Positions 8,638 to 17,201 of a stretch of 64,000 nucleotides of DNA are shown here, in pieces. The stretch is from UMGS1649 sp045652705 (lineage in GTDB: Bacteria > Bacillota > Clostridia > TANB77 > CAG-465), in contig JAZRUV010000001.1 of NCBI GenBank assembly GCA_045652705.1, forward strand, positions 57,593-121,592, read 5' to 3'. Numbering within the stretch: the stretch's first letter is position 1; each line of letters opens with the position of its first letter. The notes below the pieces were generated by a model. It saw nothing but the letters and a program-made list of their open reading frames with translations. It was not told the DNA's origin and did not search any database. Position numbers and translations under genes: made by a program.

Positions 8638-9093
8638 ATGGAATCAAAAAAACGGCATAATCTTAACAAAAGAAAGCTAATTATTGGATTAATTTTTTGC
8701 GTTATTCTTTTATCTAGCTTACTGTACTTTTATCATAATCATTGGAACGGACTTTACATTGTAAATAATATTCCTACCTCCATCACCGGAGTTGGGATAA
8801 TTATTGTCATTTCGCTTACAATTTGCACAGTATTTGTCCTTGGAGGATTTCTTCTTGGAATTTACTTTCCAGCTGAAAGCAAAAAGAAACTTACGAATTT
8901 ATCGGATAAATTCGTAAGTGTAGCTATTAAAGATTTTGATAACTTTCCCTTAGCCAAGTTTATTTCTAAAGATGATATATCTTGCATCGCTAAACTTGGT
9001 GCAGATAAAAAAGTTAGCTATTCTTTTAACGTGAAGGCCAAATTCTACCAAACTGATGATTATGAGCTGTTTTTGAAACATTTTGATGTTTAA
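8638..9093 (+). CDS. Small membrane protein, two transmembrane helices
   Basis: The start is at ATG 8638, with GAAAGGACG about 8 nt upstream. An in-frame ATG at 8581 lies only 27 bp from the -10 box and has no ribosome binding site. A basic N-terminus (ESKKRHNLNKRK) leads into transmembrane helix 1 (about residues 13-33); helix 2 is at about 52-77 and the last ~75 residues are soluble. No family recognised. It is a single-gene unit with its own promoter and a very strong terminator. Confidence 0.65.
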   Translation: MESKKRHNLNKRKLIIGLIFCVILLSSLLYFYHNHWNGLYIVNNIPTSITGVGIIIVISLTICTVFVLGGFLLGIYFPAESKKKLTNLSDKFVSVAIKDFDNFPLAKFISKDDISCIAKLGADKKVSYSFNVKAKFYQTDDYELFLKHFDV

Positions 9094-9139
9094 AAAAGCT
9101 CCCTCGTACACTTATTTGTGTTACGAGGGAGCTTTTTAT
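9092..9139 (+). terminator. Strong intrinsic terminator
   Basis: Perfect 16-bp inverted repeat (AAAAAGCTCCCTCGTA and its complement) around a 12-nt loop, ending in TTTTT. Confidence 0.95.
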
Positions 9140-9335
9140 TGTATAGGAAATATCGTTAAATTAATGAATATAAAAATGTCGAAATTTGCGATGAAAAGCG
9201 GAACAAAAGGTCTTGGCAAAACATTGTTCTGGATGTAAAATATGTCTAATTCAAGAAGGGTGGCCTAGGAATAGGTGGAAACTTAAATACAACATCTTTA
9301 TAAAAAATCCCTAGACTATTTAAAGTCTATGGACT
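9140..9335. other. Non-coding stretch with gene debris left of the IS element
   Basis: No gene is supported. Short ORFs in all three plus frames encode Gly/Lys- or Cys-rich fragments (for example KHCSGCKICLIQE and KKGGLGIGGNLNTT) broken by stops, which looks like the remains of a small gene. It ends in the palindrome TAGACT-N-AGTCTA next to the insertion site. Confidence 0.4.
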
Positions 9336-9362
9336 TGTCAACAAAAAGTAGACACAAAAAAC

Positions 9363-10181
9363 CTATCGAAACCCTAATTGAATTTTATATTCAATTGGGG
9401 TTTTGTAGTTTAATGCATAACTAGGTCTATATTCATTATTGTCCCTTACAATATCTTTTATAAATTCTTGTACTGTGTTATAATTATTTGTGTCAAAATC
9501 AATATACATTTCTTTCTTAAGCCAACCATTTTTGGATTCTATAACCGGATTATCTGTAGGTGTTCCGACTCTAGACATGGATCTTGTAATAAAGAAGTGT
9601 TTTAGCATATTGTTAAATGACGCAGAGGAATATATCGCGCCTTGATCTGTGTGGAAAATTGTTTCAAGTTCGCTATATCCTCTTTTTTGTTTGTTATCTA
9701 ACATCTCATTTAACGCAGCACGATGATTTAAAATATTGCAACCATGTTTAGATTCTCTAACGTCAGAGCCTACAATTTCGTTGTTGAAAACATCTAGATA
9801 AAAAGTCCAATCATAAGGTTTTCTTTTAAACCAAAATGTAGTTGTATCCGAAACAATCTTTTCGAAAGGACGTGAAACGTTCCAATTACCCTGTATTATA
9901 TTAGGATATTTAATTGATTCTTCGCCTGCTTTTTTATATTTGTAATGTCTAGCCTTTGATTTAATATTTAAGGCTTTACATACCTTATGAACTAAATTAT
10001 CCGATACAACCCAATCAGTTTCTCTACGTATTAAAGCATTTATTCTACGATAACCGTAACTAGGTTTCTTGATATGAATTTCTTCAACTAGTTTCTCTAA
10101 ATCCAACCTATTAATCTCATAAATGTTTAAAACATCTTTATTCTTTAGCCATTTGTAGTAACCACTTCTAGAGATTTTCAT
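9363..10181 (-). CDS. IS3-family transposase OrfB (DDE integrase)
   Basis: rve-type catalytic domain with the DDE triad in 'KIVSDTTTFWF' (first Asp), 'IFHTDQGAIYSS' (second Asp) and 'NPVIESKNGWLKKEMY' (Glu). The N-terminal HTH_21-like part reads 'KPSYGYRRINALIRRETDW'. The coordinates start at the first ATG, but the frame is open upstream to about 10297 and encodes the typical 'NVKSLCEYMKISRSGYYKW' lead-in. OrfB is therefore most likely made only as an OrfAB fusion by -1 frameshifting. Confidence 0.93.
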   Translation of the reverse strand: MKISRSGYYKWLKNKDVLNIYEINRLDLEKLVEEIHIKKPSYGYRRINALIRRETDWVVSDNLVHKVCKALNIKSKARHYKYKKAGEESIKYPNIIQGNWNVSRPFEKIVSDTTTFWFKRKPYDWTFYLDVFNNEIVGSDVRESKHGCNILNHRAALNEMLDNKQKRGYSELETIFHTDQGAIYSSASFNNMLKHFFITRSMSRVGTPTDNPVIESKNGWLKKEMYIDFDTNNYNTVQEFIKDIVRDNNEYRPSYALNYKTPIEYKIQLGFR

Positions 10182-10252
10182 ATATTCACATAATGATTTA
10201 ACATTAAACTCAGAGCTTAATGCTAAAACAATTTCAAATTCTCTTTCTTTGA

Positions 10253-10600
10253 CTATTTGAATATTACAACGGAACCATCTCCTTTCACAATGTATCCTTT
10301 TTTTAATCTTTCATTCTCGATTCTTAATTTCATATTTTCATATTCAAGTTTTTCTAATTCTGAAAGTTCGTTACGTCTTTGATATTTAGTTAACGGATTA
10401 CCAGGTTTTCTTTTATTAGTTAATCCAGGCTCTCCTTCGGACAAGTATATTCTTGTCCATTTTCTAACTGTACCACTATCTACATTTTCTTCTCGAGAGA
10501 CTTCTCTAGAAGATTTTCCTTCCAATACAACTTTATTAACTATTCTTAATTTTTCTTCTTTACTCCAATATTTGTTTTTTCCACCTTTTGGTCTTCCCAT
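10253..10600 (-). CDS. IS3-family transposase OrfA
   Basis: 115 residues: an HTH (KYWSKEEKLRIVNKVVLEGK... SGTVRKWTRIY) for terminal-repeat binding, then a leucine-zipper segment (ELEKLEYENMKLRIENERLK). A run of seven A (10298-10304, codons TTA AAA AAA GGA on the minus strand) lies in the zipper end and is a classic -1 slippery heptamer; the -1 frame from there reads into OrfB without a stop. Confidence 0.92.
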   Translation of the reverse strand: MGRPKGGKNKYWSKEEKLRIVNKVVLEGKSSREVSREENVDSGTVRKWTRIYLSEGEPGLTNKRKPGNPLTKYQRRNELSELEKLEYENMKLRIENERLKKGYIVKGDGSVVIFK

Positions 10601-10769
10601 AATACATTCCTCCCTAATGTTATTTTAACACAAACAAAAAAATGAAAGTAGATTTTTGTGTCTACTTTCATTTTACCACTTCAACTATTTAAAGTCTAGG
10701 GAGGGCGAATTTATTCGCTTTGTTCTCTTATAACAAACGTTGTACTTAATATTATGTCGTTTTACAGGT

Positions 10770-12134
10770 TTACTTAAGCGTCAGAACCGCTACGCACTCC
10801 ACGTGATGAGTCCACGGGAACATATCTACTAAGTCTATAGACCTAATCTCGTAATTTTCTGTACAAAGGAGGTTCAAGTCCCTAGCAAGAGTTGCCACAT
10901 TACAGCTAACGTATCCTATCTTGTTTGGTTTTAATTTAAGTATTAATTCTATCCCTTCTAAATCTAAACCTTTTCTTGGAGGATCAACTACTATATAATC
11001 AAAAAATTTGCCTTCATTTACAAGTCTTAATGTTTCTTTAGTAGCATCTCCATTTACATTAATTATATTTGTTATATTATTAATTCTAGCATTTTCTTTT
11101 GCAGCTTCAGTTGCAGATTCTACTATTTCAACAGAATATACGTCCTTAACACCATCAGATAAGAATATTCCTATGCTACCAACTCCGCTATAAAGTTCTA
11201 ACAAGTTTTTATCTTGCTCAAGTTCTAACTTTTCCTTAAGAACACTATATAACACTTCTGCTTGTATTGTATTTACTTGAAAGAATGAATCGGCTGTTAT
11301 TTTAAATGTATATTCACCTATTTTATCTGTTATATATTCCTTACCGTATATGCAAACATTGTCATTAGATAAAATAACGTTTGTATTTTGTTCGTTTATA
11401 TTTAGCACAAACGAGCAAATATCTTTGTATTCTTCTGTAATTTTTTCTATTACATTTTTCCATCTACTGTCATTTGTTAGCTTTTTATTATTTATTACAA
11501 CAACACACATAATTTCATCTGTATGTGTACCACGTCTAACCATTATGTTGCGTATGTCTCCTGCACCACTTTTTTCATTATATCCTATAAATTTATTGTC
11601 ATTTATTAGTTTGAATAAGTTATGCGCAACATCGTGTGTAATCTTATCTTGTATTAAGCACTCTTTGTTTTCTACAATATCGTGAGTTGATTTTATAAAC
11701 ATACCCATAACCGTTTTTCCATTTACGCATCTTACAGGATATTGTAATTTGTTCCTATAATAATATGGCTTCCCCATTCCATAAATACTACCAATTTTGC
11801 TTACATCTACATCCTGCTTGTTTAATGTATTTATAGCGTTTGCAAGTTTAATATCTAGTGTAGTATCATAGTCCATGTGCCTTGCTGCACATCCCCCACA
11901 AAGTGAATATGATTTACAGTCTTCCTCTAATCTATTTTGAGATTTAGTTATATATTCTTTAACTTCACCTAATGCATAAGATTTATTAACCTTAATTATT
12001 TTAGCATTAACCATTTCACCTTTTAACGTGCCCGGTATAAATACAGTGTGTCCATCCTCAGCTTTTGCAATACCTTCAAAATTTATTCCAACATCTATTA
12101 TTTCAAATTTATATATCTTTCCTTTTTCTAACAT
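10770..12134 (-). CDS. rlmCD: 23S rRNA (uracil-C5)-methyltransferase, RlmCD/RumA family
   Basis: 454 residues. An N-terminal TRAM domain (1-60, 'GINFEGIAKAEDGHTVFIPG') is followed by a cluster of the iron-sulfur type, 'CKSYSLCGGCAARHMDY'. The C-terminal Rossmann methyltransferase has 'LLELYSGVGSIGIFL' (SAM binding), 'DYIVVDPPRKGL' and the catalytic cysteine in 'IGYVSCNVATLARDL'. It methylates U747 and/or U1939 of 23S rRNA using SAM. GGAGA precedes the ATG. Monocistronic in appearance. Confidence 0.93.
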   Translation of the reverse strand: MLEKGKIYKFEIIDVGINFEGIAKAEDGHTVFIPGTLKGEMVNAKIIKVNKSYALGEVKEYITKSQNRLEEDCKSYSLCGGCAARHMDYDTTLDIKLANAINTLNKQDVDVSKIGSIYGMGKPYYYRNKLQYPVRCVNGKTVMGMFIKSTHDIVENKECLIQDKITHDVAHNLFKLINDNKFIGYNEKSGAGDIRNIMVRRGTHTDEIMCVVVINNKKLTNDSRWKNVIEKITEEYKDICSFVLNINEQNTNVILSNDNVCIYGKEYITDKIGEYTFKITADSFFQVNTIQAEVLYSVLKEKLELEQDKNLLELYSGVGSIGIFLSDGVKDVYSVEIVESATEAAKENARINNITNIINVNGDATKETLRLVNEGKFFDYIVVDPPRKGLDLEGIELILKLKPNKIGYVSCNVATLARDLNLLCTENYEIRSIDLVDMFPWTHHVECVAVLTLK

Positions 12135-12203
12135 AATTATCTCCTATTAACATAATAACAGAATATATATAATTTTTCAACATTTAGGATATTAAAGTTA
12201 AAA

Positions 12204-12231
12204 ATATCCGCGTGTAAAAACACGCGGATAT
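12204..12231 (-). terminator. Terminator of the beta-lactamase-fold gene
   Basis: Perfect 11-bp stem ATATCCGCGTG / CACGCGGATAT followed by T5 on the minus strand. Confidence 0.95.
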
Positions 12232-12241
12232 ATAATATGTG

Positions 12242-13750
12242 TTAAAAGTACTTTTCAATTCCATCAGAAGAAAGCTTAACTGTTCTTCCGTAAAGAAGTG
12301 CATGAGTTTGCTTGCAAAGGCCACTGTACCTTTTAGCATAGTTAACCTTAGAGTCGTTGACACCGTGGTTAAACAAAATTGCTTTTACATTCCAAAACTG
12401 TGCCAAGAATCCATCCATTTCCTCGGTAGGTACATGAGATGAATAATAACCAAACTGGTATCTCTTACATCTAAGTTTAATACTCTCGCCCATATAGTTA
12501 ATCTCTGTACCACAAGGCAGCGCAATAATGTTCTGAACTTCGGGTGGAACATATGCAACAAAGATTAATGTGACATTGGGGTCCTCAAGCATTTTTGCAC
12601 CATAGTTTAAGAATGACCCTTGATAAAATCTTGGAGAAGTACAGATAATCATACGAGGACCATGTTCTGCAAAGATTTGACCTCTAGATGTCTTATCCAC
12701 AACACTAAAGTTGTTGGGAAGATAGCCATTACCATAGATATGCAAATACTTTTGCAGACACTTGACACCAAACGTAGAATCCAGGAAAATATTGAACTTT
12801 TTCATTTGTTCAGAAATTCTTGAATTCATCTGCATGGCTCTCAAATCAACGCCAACGCGCTCTGGTCTTTCCAAAGAGTTAGACATATACATTATTGTGC
12901 CTCTTTTATTTGCCACCTCACGAATAATGTCCATGTGTTTCTCTCTTTGTTTTTCATCATTGCGATGTGCTTCAGATGAACCGTAAGTAGATTCACACAC
13001 AATGTAAGAAATTTTATCTGCAACTTCCTTAGGAATTTCAGTCACTACATTAGTTACAGGATTCGTAAGACATAAATCACCAGTAAACAGCAAATGCATT
13101 TCTTCTGTTTCGCTAAAAATTCTACATACCGTAAGAACAGCACCAGCAATATGAGCATTGGGATAGAAAGTAATTTCAAGACCAGGATACGGAGAGAAAG
13201 TATCATACAAATCTATTACCTCAGTATGGCTAATAATCTTTTCAATATGCTTTCTCTCGTAGAACAAACGAGGCATCTCTGGGCCTTTTTCCTTTTTCTT
13301 AGATTCCCGTCTGGGTTTATCCCGTTTGCCACGCCCATGACCTCTTGTCTTCTCCAGCTTTTTAGCTTGTTTTTGTCTTATATACCGCTTAAACTGAGTT
13401 CTGTAATCATCTTCCAGCCGCTCATAGCTTTCTTCAAGCACTACGGGAAGAATCTCTGCTGTCTCATAAGAAGTATATAACGGGCCATTAAAACCTTCTT
13501 TAGCTAATTTAGGGAACATACCAACATGGTCAGTATGAACATGAGTAGCAATTGCAAACGCAATATTTTCAGCCTTATACGGCAGTTTCTCTGCATTTCT
13601 ATGGTTGTGTTCCTTTTCCTGGAACAGTCCACAGTCTACAACAAAGGCGATTTCCCGCCCATCTGGCCATTCGACCTTGACGTGATTGTTGCTTCCTGTA
13701 ACTTCTTCGGAAAAAGATGTTACAAACACTTTTAACCTGTCAGATAACAT
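12242..13750 (-). CDS. Metallo-beta-lactamase-fold hydrolase, beta-CASP-like
   Basis: ATG 13750 is chosen, with AAGGAG 10 nt upstream; a TTG sits two codons earlier. The zinc motif is 'ATHVHTDHVGMFPKL' (HxHxDH), with further metal ligands expected in 'NAHIAGAVL' and 'FTGDLCLTNP'. A Lys/Arg-rich insertion (KKLEKTRGHGRGKRDKPRRE) interrupts the core. A CPSF/RNase-J-like cap region follows, with 'MYMSNSLERPERV' and a late His in 'FNHGVND'. Probably a nuclease acting on RNA in the cytoplasm, but the substrate is inferred from fold only. Gene GC and codon use are slightly above its neighbours. Confidence 0.75.
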   Translation of the reverse strand: MLSDRLKVFVTSFSEEVTGSNNHVKVEWPDGREIAFVVDCGLFQEKEHNHRNAEKLPYKAENIAFAIATHVHTDHVGMFPKLAKEGFNGPLYTSYETAEILPVVLEESYERLEDDYRTQFKRYIRQKQAKKLEKTRGHGRGKRDKPRRESKKKEKGPEMPRLFYERKHIEKIISHTEVIDLYDTFSPYPGLEITFYPNAHIAGAVLTVCRIFSETEEMHLLFTGDLCLTNPVTNVVTEIPKEVADKISYIVCESTYGSSEAHRNDEKQREKHMDIIREVANKRGTIMYMSNSLERPERVGVDLRAMQMNSRISEQMKKFNIFLDSTFGVKCLQKYLHIYGNGYLPNNFSVVDKTSRGQIFAEHGPRMIICTSPRFYQGSFLNYGAKMLEDPNVTLIFVAYVPPEVQNIIALPCGTEINYMGESIKLRCKRYQFGYYSSHVPTEEMDGFLAQFWNVKAILFNHGVNDSKVNYAKRYSGLCKQTHALLYGRTVKLSSDGIEKYF

Positions 13751-13852
13751 ACACAAGTCTCTCCTTTAATTAAATTTAAGCCTAGGGTTTTGCTACTAAT
13801 ATTCTATCATTCGACCGCACATATTTCAACATAATTTGACAATTTTCTTAAA

Positions 13853-14251
13853 TTAGATAGTTTCTAATTTATTTTTCAAATATTTTATGTATTCTTCAAA
13901 ACTAACTTTACCTCTTAGTCCGCAACTTATTTCAATTGCCCTCTTCACTTCATTTAAAACTTTCTTATCTATTCTTCCAACCTTTTCTTTAAGTCTACTT
14001 TTGTCTAAAGTCCTAATTTGTTCTGCAAGTATAATAGAATCTTTTTCTAAGCCATATTTATTACCCTCTATCGCTATATGCGTAGGCATACTTATTTTGG
14101 CTTTAGAAGTTATAGGGACACCTATTATTGTTGGACTAAATTTATTTCCTATATCATTTTGTATAATAAGGATAGGACGTACCCCAGACTGTTCACTACC
14201 AACAACCGGGCTTAAATCTGCATAATATATATCTCCTCTTTTTATATTCAT
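13853..14251 (-). CDS. ndoA: MazF/EndoA-type endoribonuclease toxin
   Basis: 132 residues, with the PemK/MazF SH3-like fold opening 'IKRGDIYYADLSPVVGSEQSGVRPILIIQNDIGN', then 'PTIIGVPITSK' and 'EKDSIILAEQIRTLDKSRL'. Arg in 'GVRPILII' and Thr in 'ITSK' are the usual active-site residues. Length and sequence are closest to Bacillus NdoA, which cleaves mRNA at UACAU. No MazE-like antitoxin is adjacent: the gene upstream is a 223-aa membrane protein, 8 bp away and probably in the same transcript. Confidence 0.9.
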   Translation of the reverse strand: MNIKRGDIYYADLSPVVGSEQSGVRPILIIQNDIGNKFSPTIIGVPITSKAKISMPTHIAIEGNKYGLEKDSIILAEQIRTLDKSRLKEKVGRIDKKVLNEVKRAIEISCGLRGKVSFEEYIKYLKNKLETI

Positions 14252-14259
14252 ATTCTCTC

Positions 14260-14931
14260 CTATGTGTCTGTATTTACTTTATCTTCAAACACATTATATA
14301 CTATGCTAATATATTCTTTTTGGTTTATATCTAAGATAATATAATTTTTAGGAATTCCATCTACTAATATTAATTTTAATGTTTTAATTCCCATTTCTTG
14401 AACTATCTTATTACAATTGCAACTACAATTGCAGTTCTCATTTAAAATAATAGTAATTATCATTTCGTTATCCTTAATATATTTCTGTCTTTCACATTTA
14501 CAGCTGTCCGAATGATTATTATACATTTTTCCAAACGTGCTAAGTGATGCTATATTCTTATTACCTATCATATTATTTATTGCTAATTTTGCAGTATTAC
14601 CACTGTTTTGTATAGTACAATTGTTACCTTTTAATGTAATTATAACTTTATTTTTCACATAGTCTAAATATTCTAATTTTGTATAATCCTCTTTATGCCA
14701 CTCTTTTACTGCATATGTATTTATGTTTTTATTAGAAATTACTGTCATATCTGCCTGGACATAATATTCACTAAAGGATAAGTCTAACTCCCCCTTAAAT
14801 ATTTCGCCATTTTTTATTTTATCTATAATATTTAACATAGCAAAAATACTTATTATAAAAATTATAACTGCTAGCCCAAATACTAATAACGCCCATTTGC
14901 CTTTAGATTTTAAAGAAATATTTAAAAACAT
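14260..14931 (-). CDS. Membrane-anchored extracytoplasmic protein of unknown function
   Basis: 223 residues: one N-terminal transmembrane anchor (about 12-35), then ~185 extracytoplasmic residues. 'YYVQADMTVISNKNINTYAV' and 'NNCTIQNSGNTAKLAINNMIG' look like alternating strands of a LolA/YdcC-type beta half-barrel as found in Gram-positive lipoprotein-sorting-like proteins; this is tentative. A Cys-rich patch (SCKCERQ... NCNCSCNCNK) may bind metal or form disulfides. It lies between dusB and ndoA on the same strand. Confidence 0.55.
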   Translation of the reverse strand: MFLNISLKSKGKWALLVFGLAVIIFIISIFAMLNIIDKIKNGEIFKGELDLSFSEYYVQADMTVISNKNINTYAVKEWHKEDYTKLEYLDYVKNKVIITLKGNNCTIQNSGNTAKLAINNMIGNKNIASLSTFGKMYNNHSDSCKCERQKYIKDNEMIITIILNENCNCSCNCNKIVQEMGIKTLKLILVDGIPKNYIILDINQKEYISIVYNVFEDKVNTDT

Positions 14932-14937
14932 AATAAA

Positions 14938-14980
14938 AACCCCTAACTTACATAATATAATGTATGAGTTATGGGTTTGC
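14938..14980 (-). terminator. Terminator downstream of dusB
   Basis: Long imperfect hairpin (AAACCCATAACTCATACAT / ATGTAAGTTAGGGGTTT) with a T-rich end. It overlaps the upstream region of the next gene. Confidence 0.75.
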
Positions 14981-14988
14981 TATTATAC

Positions 14989-15969
14989 TTATTTTAATGT
15001 ATCAAAATACTCTTTTAATATTTTAAGAACGCCGTCTAATGTCGTTTCTTTATTTATAGCGTCTTTAGCCACAGAACTGTTTTTAAGCCCTTTTAAATAC
15101 CAAGCTATATGTTTTCTCATCTTAGGTATTGCAGTTTTTTCTGAGTCTCTTTTAACTGCCAAATCTAAATGTTCTAGTATAACGTTATATCTTTCTTGTA
15201 TGTTTGGAATATATTCCTTACCTTGAAGTATCGTTTTAAATATCCACGGATTACCAAGCGCCGCTCTACCTATCATAATACCATCAACTTTTGTATGTTC
15301 AAACATCCTTTTAGCACTATCTAAATCTACTATGTCTCCATTGCCGATTACGGGAATAGAAACTTGCTCTTTAACTTTTCTTATTTCATCTATATCTGCC
15401 TTGCCTTGGTAATACTCATCTTTAGTTCTTCCGTGAATTGTAATCAAAGACACACCATATTTTTCACAAAGCTTAGCAACAGCTATTGCCGTCATATGAT
15501 TCCTGTCATATCCAAGCCTAGTTTTAACTGTTACCGGCTTTTTAGCTACTGACATTATTTCTTTTAGGATTATTTCTACTTTATTTAAATCTTTTAAAAG
15601 TTCACTTCCATCACCGTTTTTTACAACTTTTGGTGCAGGGCATCCCATATTAAAGTCTATGATGTCTACGTCATCACTTTCATTTAATTTTATTACAACT
15701 TTTTTTAAAACTTCAGGTTCACTACCAAATATTTGTACAACACGTGGAGATTCTCCTTCGTATCCATCCATAATCTTGTGTGTTTTATGGTCTTTGTACA
15801 CAAGTCCTTTTGTGCTAACCATTTCCGTAGGAGTATATACTACTCCACCGTATTTATTACAAATATATCTAAATGGTACATCTGTAACCCCAGCCATAGG
15901 AGCTAGAAACACATTATTTTTAACGCGTACATCTCCTACATTAATCTCCCTAATATATTCTTTTAGCAA
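14989..15969 (-). CDS. dusB: tRNA-dihydrouridine synthase
   Basis: 326 residues. FMN-binding TIM barrel opening 'NNVFLAPMAGVTDVPFRYIC', catalytic Cys110 in 'DFNMGCPAPKVVKNGDG', then 'PVTVKTRLGYD', 'ITIHGRTKDEYYQG' and 'IGNGDIVD', all standard Dus motifs; the C-terminal helical domain carries 'KMRKHIAWYLKGLKNS'. It reduces a uridine in tRNA with NADPH. The start is a TTG after GGGGGATAGGAA. It is transcribed toward the membrane protein and ndoA. Confidence 0.93.
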   Translation of the reverse strand: MLKEYIREINVGDVRVKNNVFLAPMAGVTDVPFRYICNKYGGVVYTPTEMVSTKGLVYKDHKTHKIMDGYEGESPRVVQIFGSEPEVLKKVVIKLNESDDVDIIDFNMGCPAPKVVKNGDGSELLKDLNKVEIILKEIMSVAKKPVTVKTRLGYDRNHMTAIAVAKLCEKYGVSLITIHGRTKDEYYQGKADIDEIRKVKEQVSIPVIGNGDIVDLDSAKRMFEHTKVDGIMIGRAALGNPWIFKTILQGKEYIPNIQERYNVILEHLDLAVKRDSEKTAIPKMRKHIAWYLKGLKNSSVAKDAINKETTLDGVLKILKEYFDTLK

Positions 15970-16024
15970 TTGTTCCTATCCCCCTTAACTATTATTTATT
16001 GTTTCGCTTATGTTTTCTATATAT

Positions 16025-17134
16025 CTATTTTATAAATAACGACTTTTGTCTTCTTGAGCTTACGCTTAACACTAAAGCCAGTGCTACAAAATTTGTAAGC
16101 ATACTACTTCCACCATAGCTTACAAACGGAAGTGGTATTCCTGTAATTGGCATAATCCCTATCGTCATGCCAATGTTCTCTAAGAAATGGAAGAAAAACA
16201 TTCCAAATACACCTATTGCTATAATTGACCCTAGCCTGTCCTTTGATGTTTCTGCTATTTTTAATATTCTAAGTAACATTACTACATAAATTACTACAAT
16301 TAATGCAGATAATACAAATCCTAGTTCTTCAGAAATTACAGAAAATATAAAATCTGAAGATTTAACCGGAAGATATCCCCATTGAGTTTGTGTTCCTTTA
16401 CCTAAGCCTGTCCCAAATAGCATTCCTGAACCTACCGCAATTTTAGACTGTATTGCATTGTATCCTGCTCCTAAAGGTTCTTGTTCAGGATTTAAGAACA
16501 CTTGTATTCTTGCTTGTTGGTAGTCGCTTAACACAAAGAAATATAACAAAGGAACTGTTACAATTAACACTAGTAATAACGCTAATATATATTTATAACT
16601 TAGACCAGATTTAAACAGCATAAAGAATGTTATACTTGCAAACACCAAAGCTGTACCAAAGTCTGGTTGAAGCATTATTAGCATAACTGGCACTAAAAAT
16701 ATACATAGAGCAACACCAATATAGTACCATTTATTTATTGCATCTTTTCCCTTAGTATACACATAGTCTATATATTTAGCCAAAAGTAAAATATATGCAA
16801 GCTTCATAAATTCTGATGGTTGTATTAAGACATTTCCTATATGAAACCAGCTGGATGCTCCATTTACCTCGGGCATAAATAGGACTATGACAAGAAGTAC
16901 CAAACATATAGGATAAGCTATAAGACCCACCACACTACTTATATGATAATCTAACATCCATACCACAAACATAGCCACTAATGATATGCCTATCCAAATC
17001 ATTTGCTTTATATATTCTTGCTCAGAGCTTGTACTATTTAAGCCCGCGCTATAAATTCCCACTACACCAATTATAGCAAGAATTATAGCAAGGATTAATA
17101 TTATATAGTCTGTATTTTTAAAAATACTCCTCAT
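16025..17134 (-). CDS. rodA: RodA/FtsW/SpoVE-family peptidoglycan polymerase
   Basis: 369 residues with about ten transmembrane helices. SEDS signatures: 'GASSWFHIGNVLIQPSEFMKL', 'MLQPDFGTALVF', 'SDYQQARIQVFLNPEQEPLGAGYNAIQSKIAVGSG' and 'TGIPLPFVSYGGSSM'. Glycosyltransferase that polymerises lipid II in the membrane together with a class B PBP. Short length and the 'IGNVLIQPSE' form favour RodA (elongation) over FtsW/SpoVE. GGGGGAT precedes the ATG. Confidence 0.9.
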   Translation of the reverse strand: MRSIFKNTDYIILILAIILAIIGVVGIYSAGLNSTSSEQEYIKQMIWIGISLVAMFVVWMLDYHISSVVGLIAYPICLVLLVIVLFMPEVNGASSWFHIGNVLIQPSEFMKLAYILLLAKYIDYVYTKGKDAINKWYYIGVALCIFLVPVMLIMLQPDFGTALVFASITFFMLFKSGLSYKYILALLLVLIVTVPLLYFFVLSDYQQARIQVFLNPEQEPLGAGYNAIQSKIAVGSGMLFGTGLGKGTQTQWGYLPVKSSDFIFSVISEELGFVLSALIVVIYVVMLLRILKIAETSKDRLGSIIAIGVFGMFFFHFLENIGMTIGIMPITGIPLPFVSYGGSSMLTNFVALALVLSVSSRRQKSLFIK

Positions 17135-17201
17135 AAATCCCCCTTAAACTTTATATATTTAATATGTTGTTCATTAATCTATTAATAGTTATTGTTTTTA
17201 A

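Larger units (their letters stand above)
9336..10677 (-). mobile_element. IS3-family (IS150-like) insertion sequence
   Basis: Two overlapping transposase ORFs bounded by 25-bp imperfect inverted repeats (20 of 25 match; the inner 16 bases, ending GTAGACACAAAAA, are identical). A 3-bp direct repeat ACT at 9333-9335 and 10678-10680 is the target duplication, as expected for this family. Both ends, both ORFs and the frameshift site are present, so the element looks complete and recent. It has split a palindromic sequence (CCCTAGACT ... AGTCTAGGG). Confidence 0.92.

Noticed and set aside
9176..9238. 20-codon ORF MSKFAMKSGTKGLGKTLFWM before the IS element
   Set aside because: No proper Shine-Dalgarno; neighbouring frames carry similar broken fragments, so it looks like debris rather than a gene.
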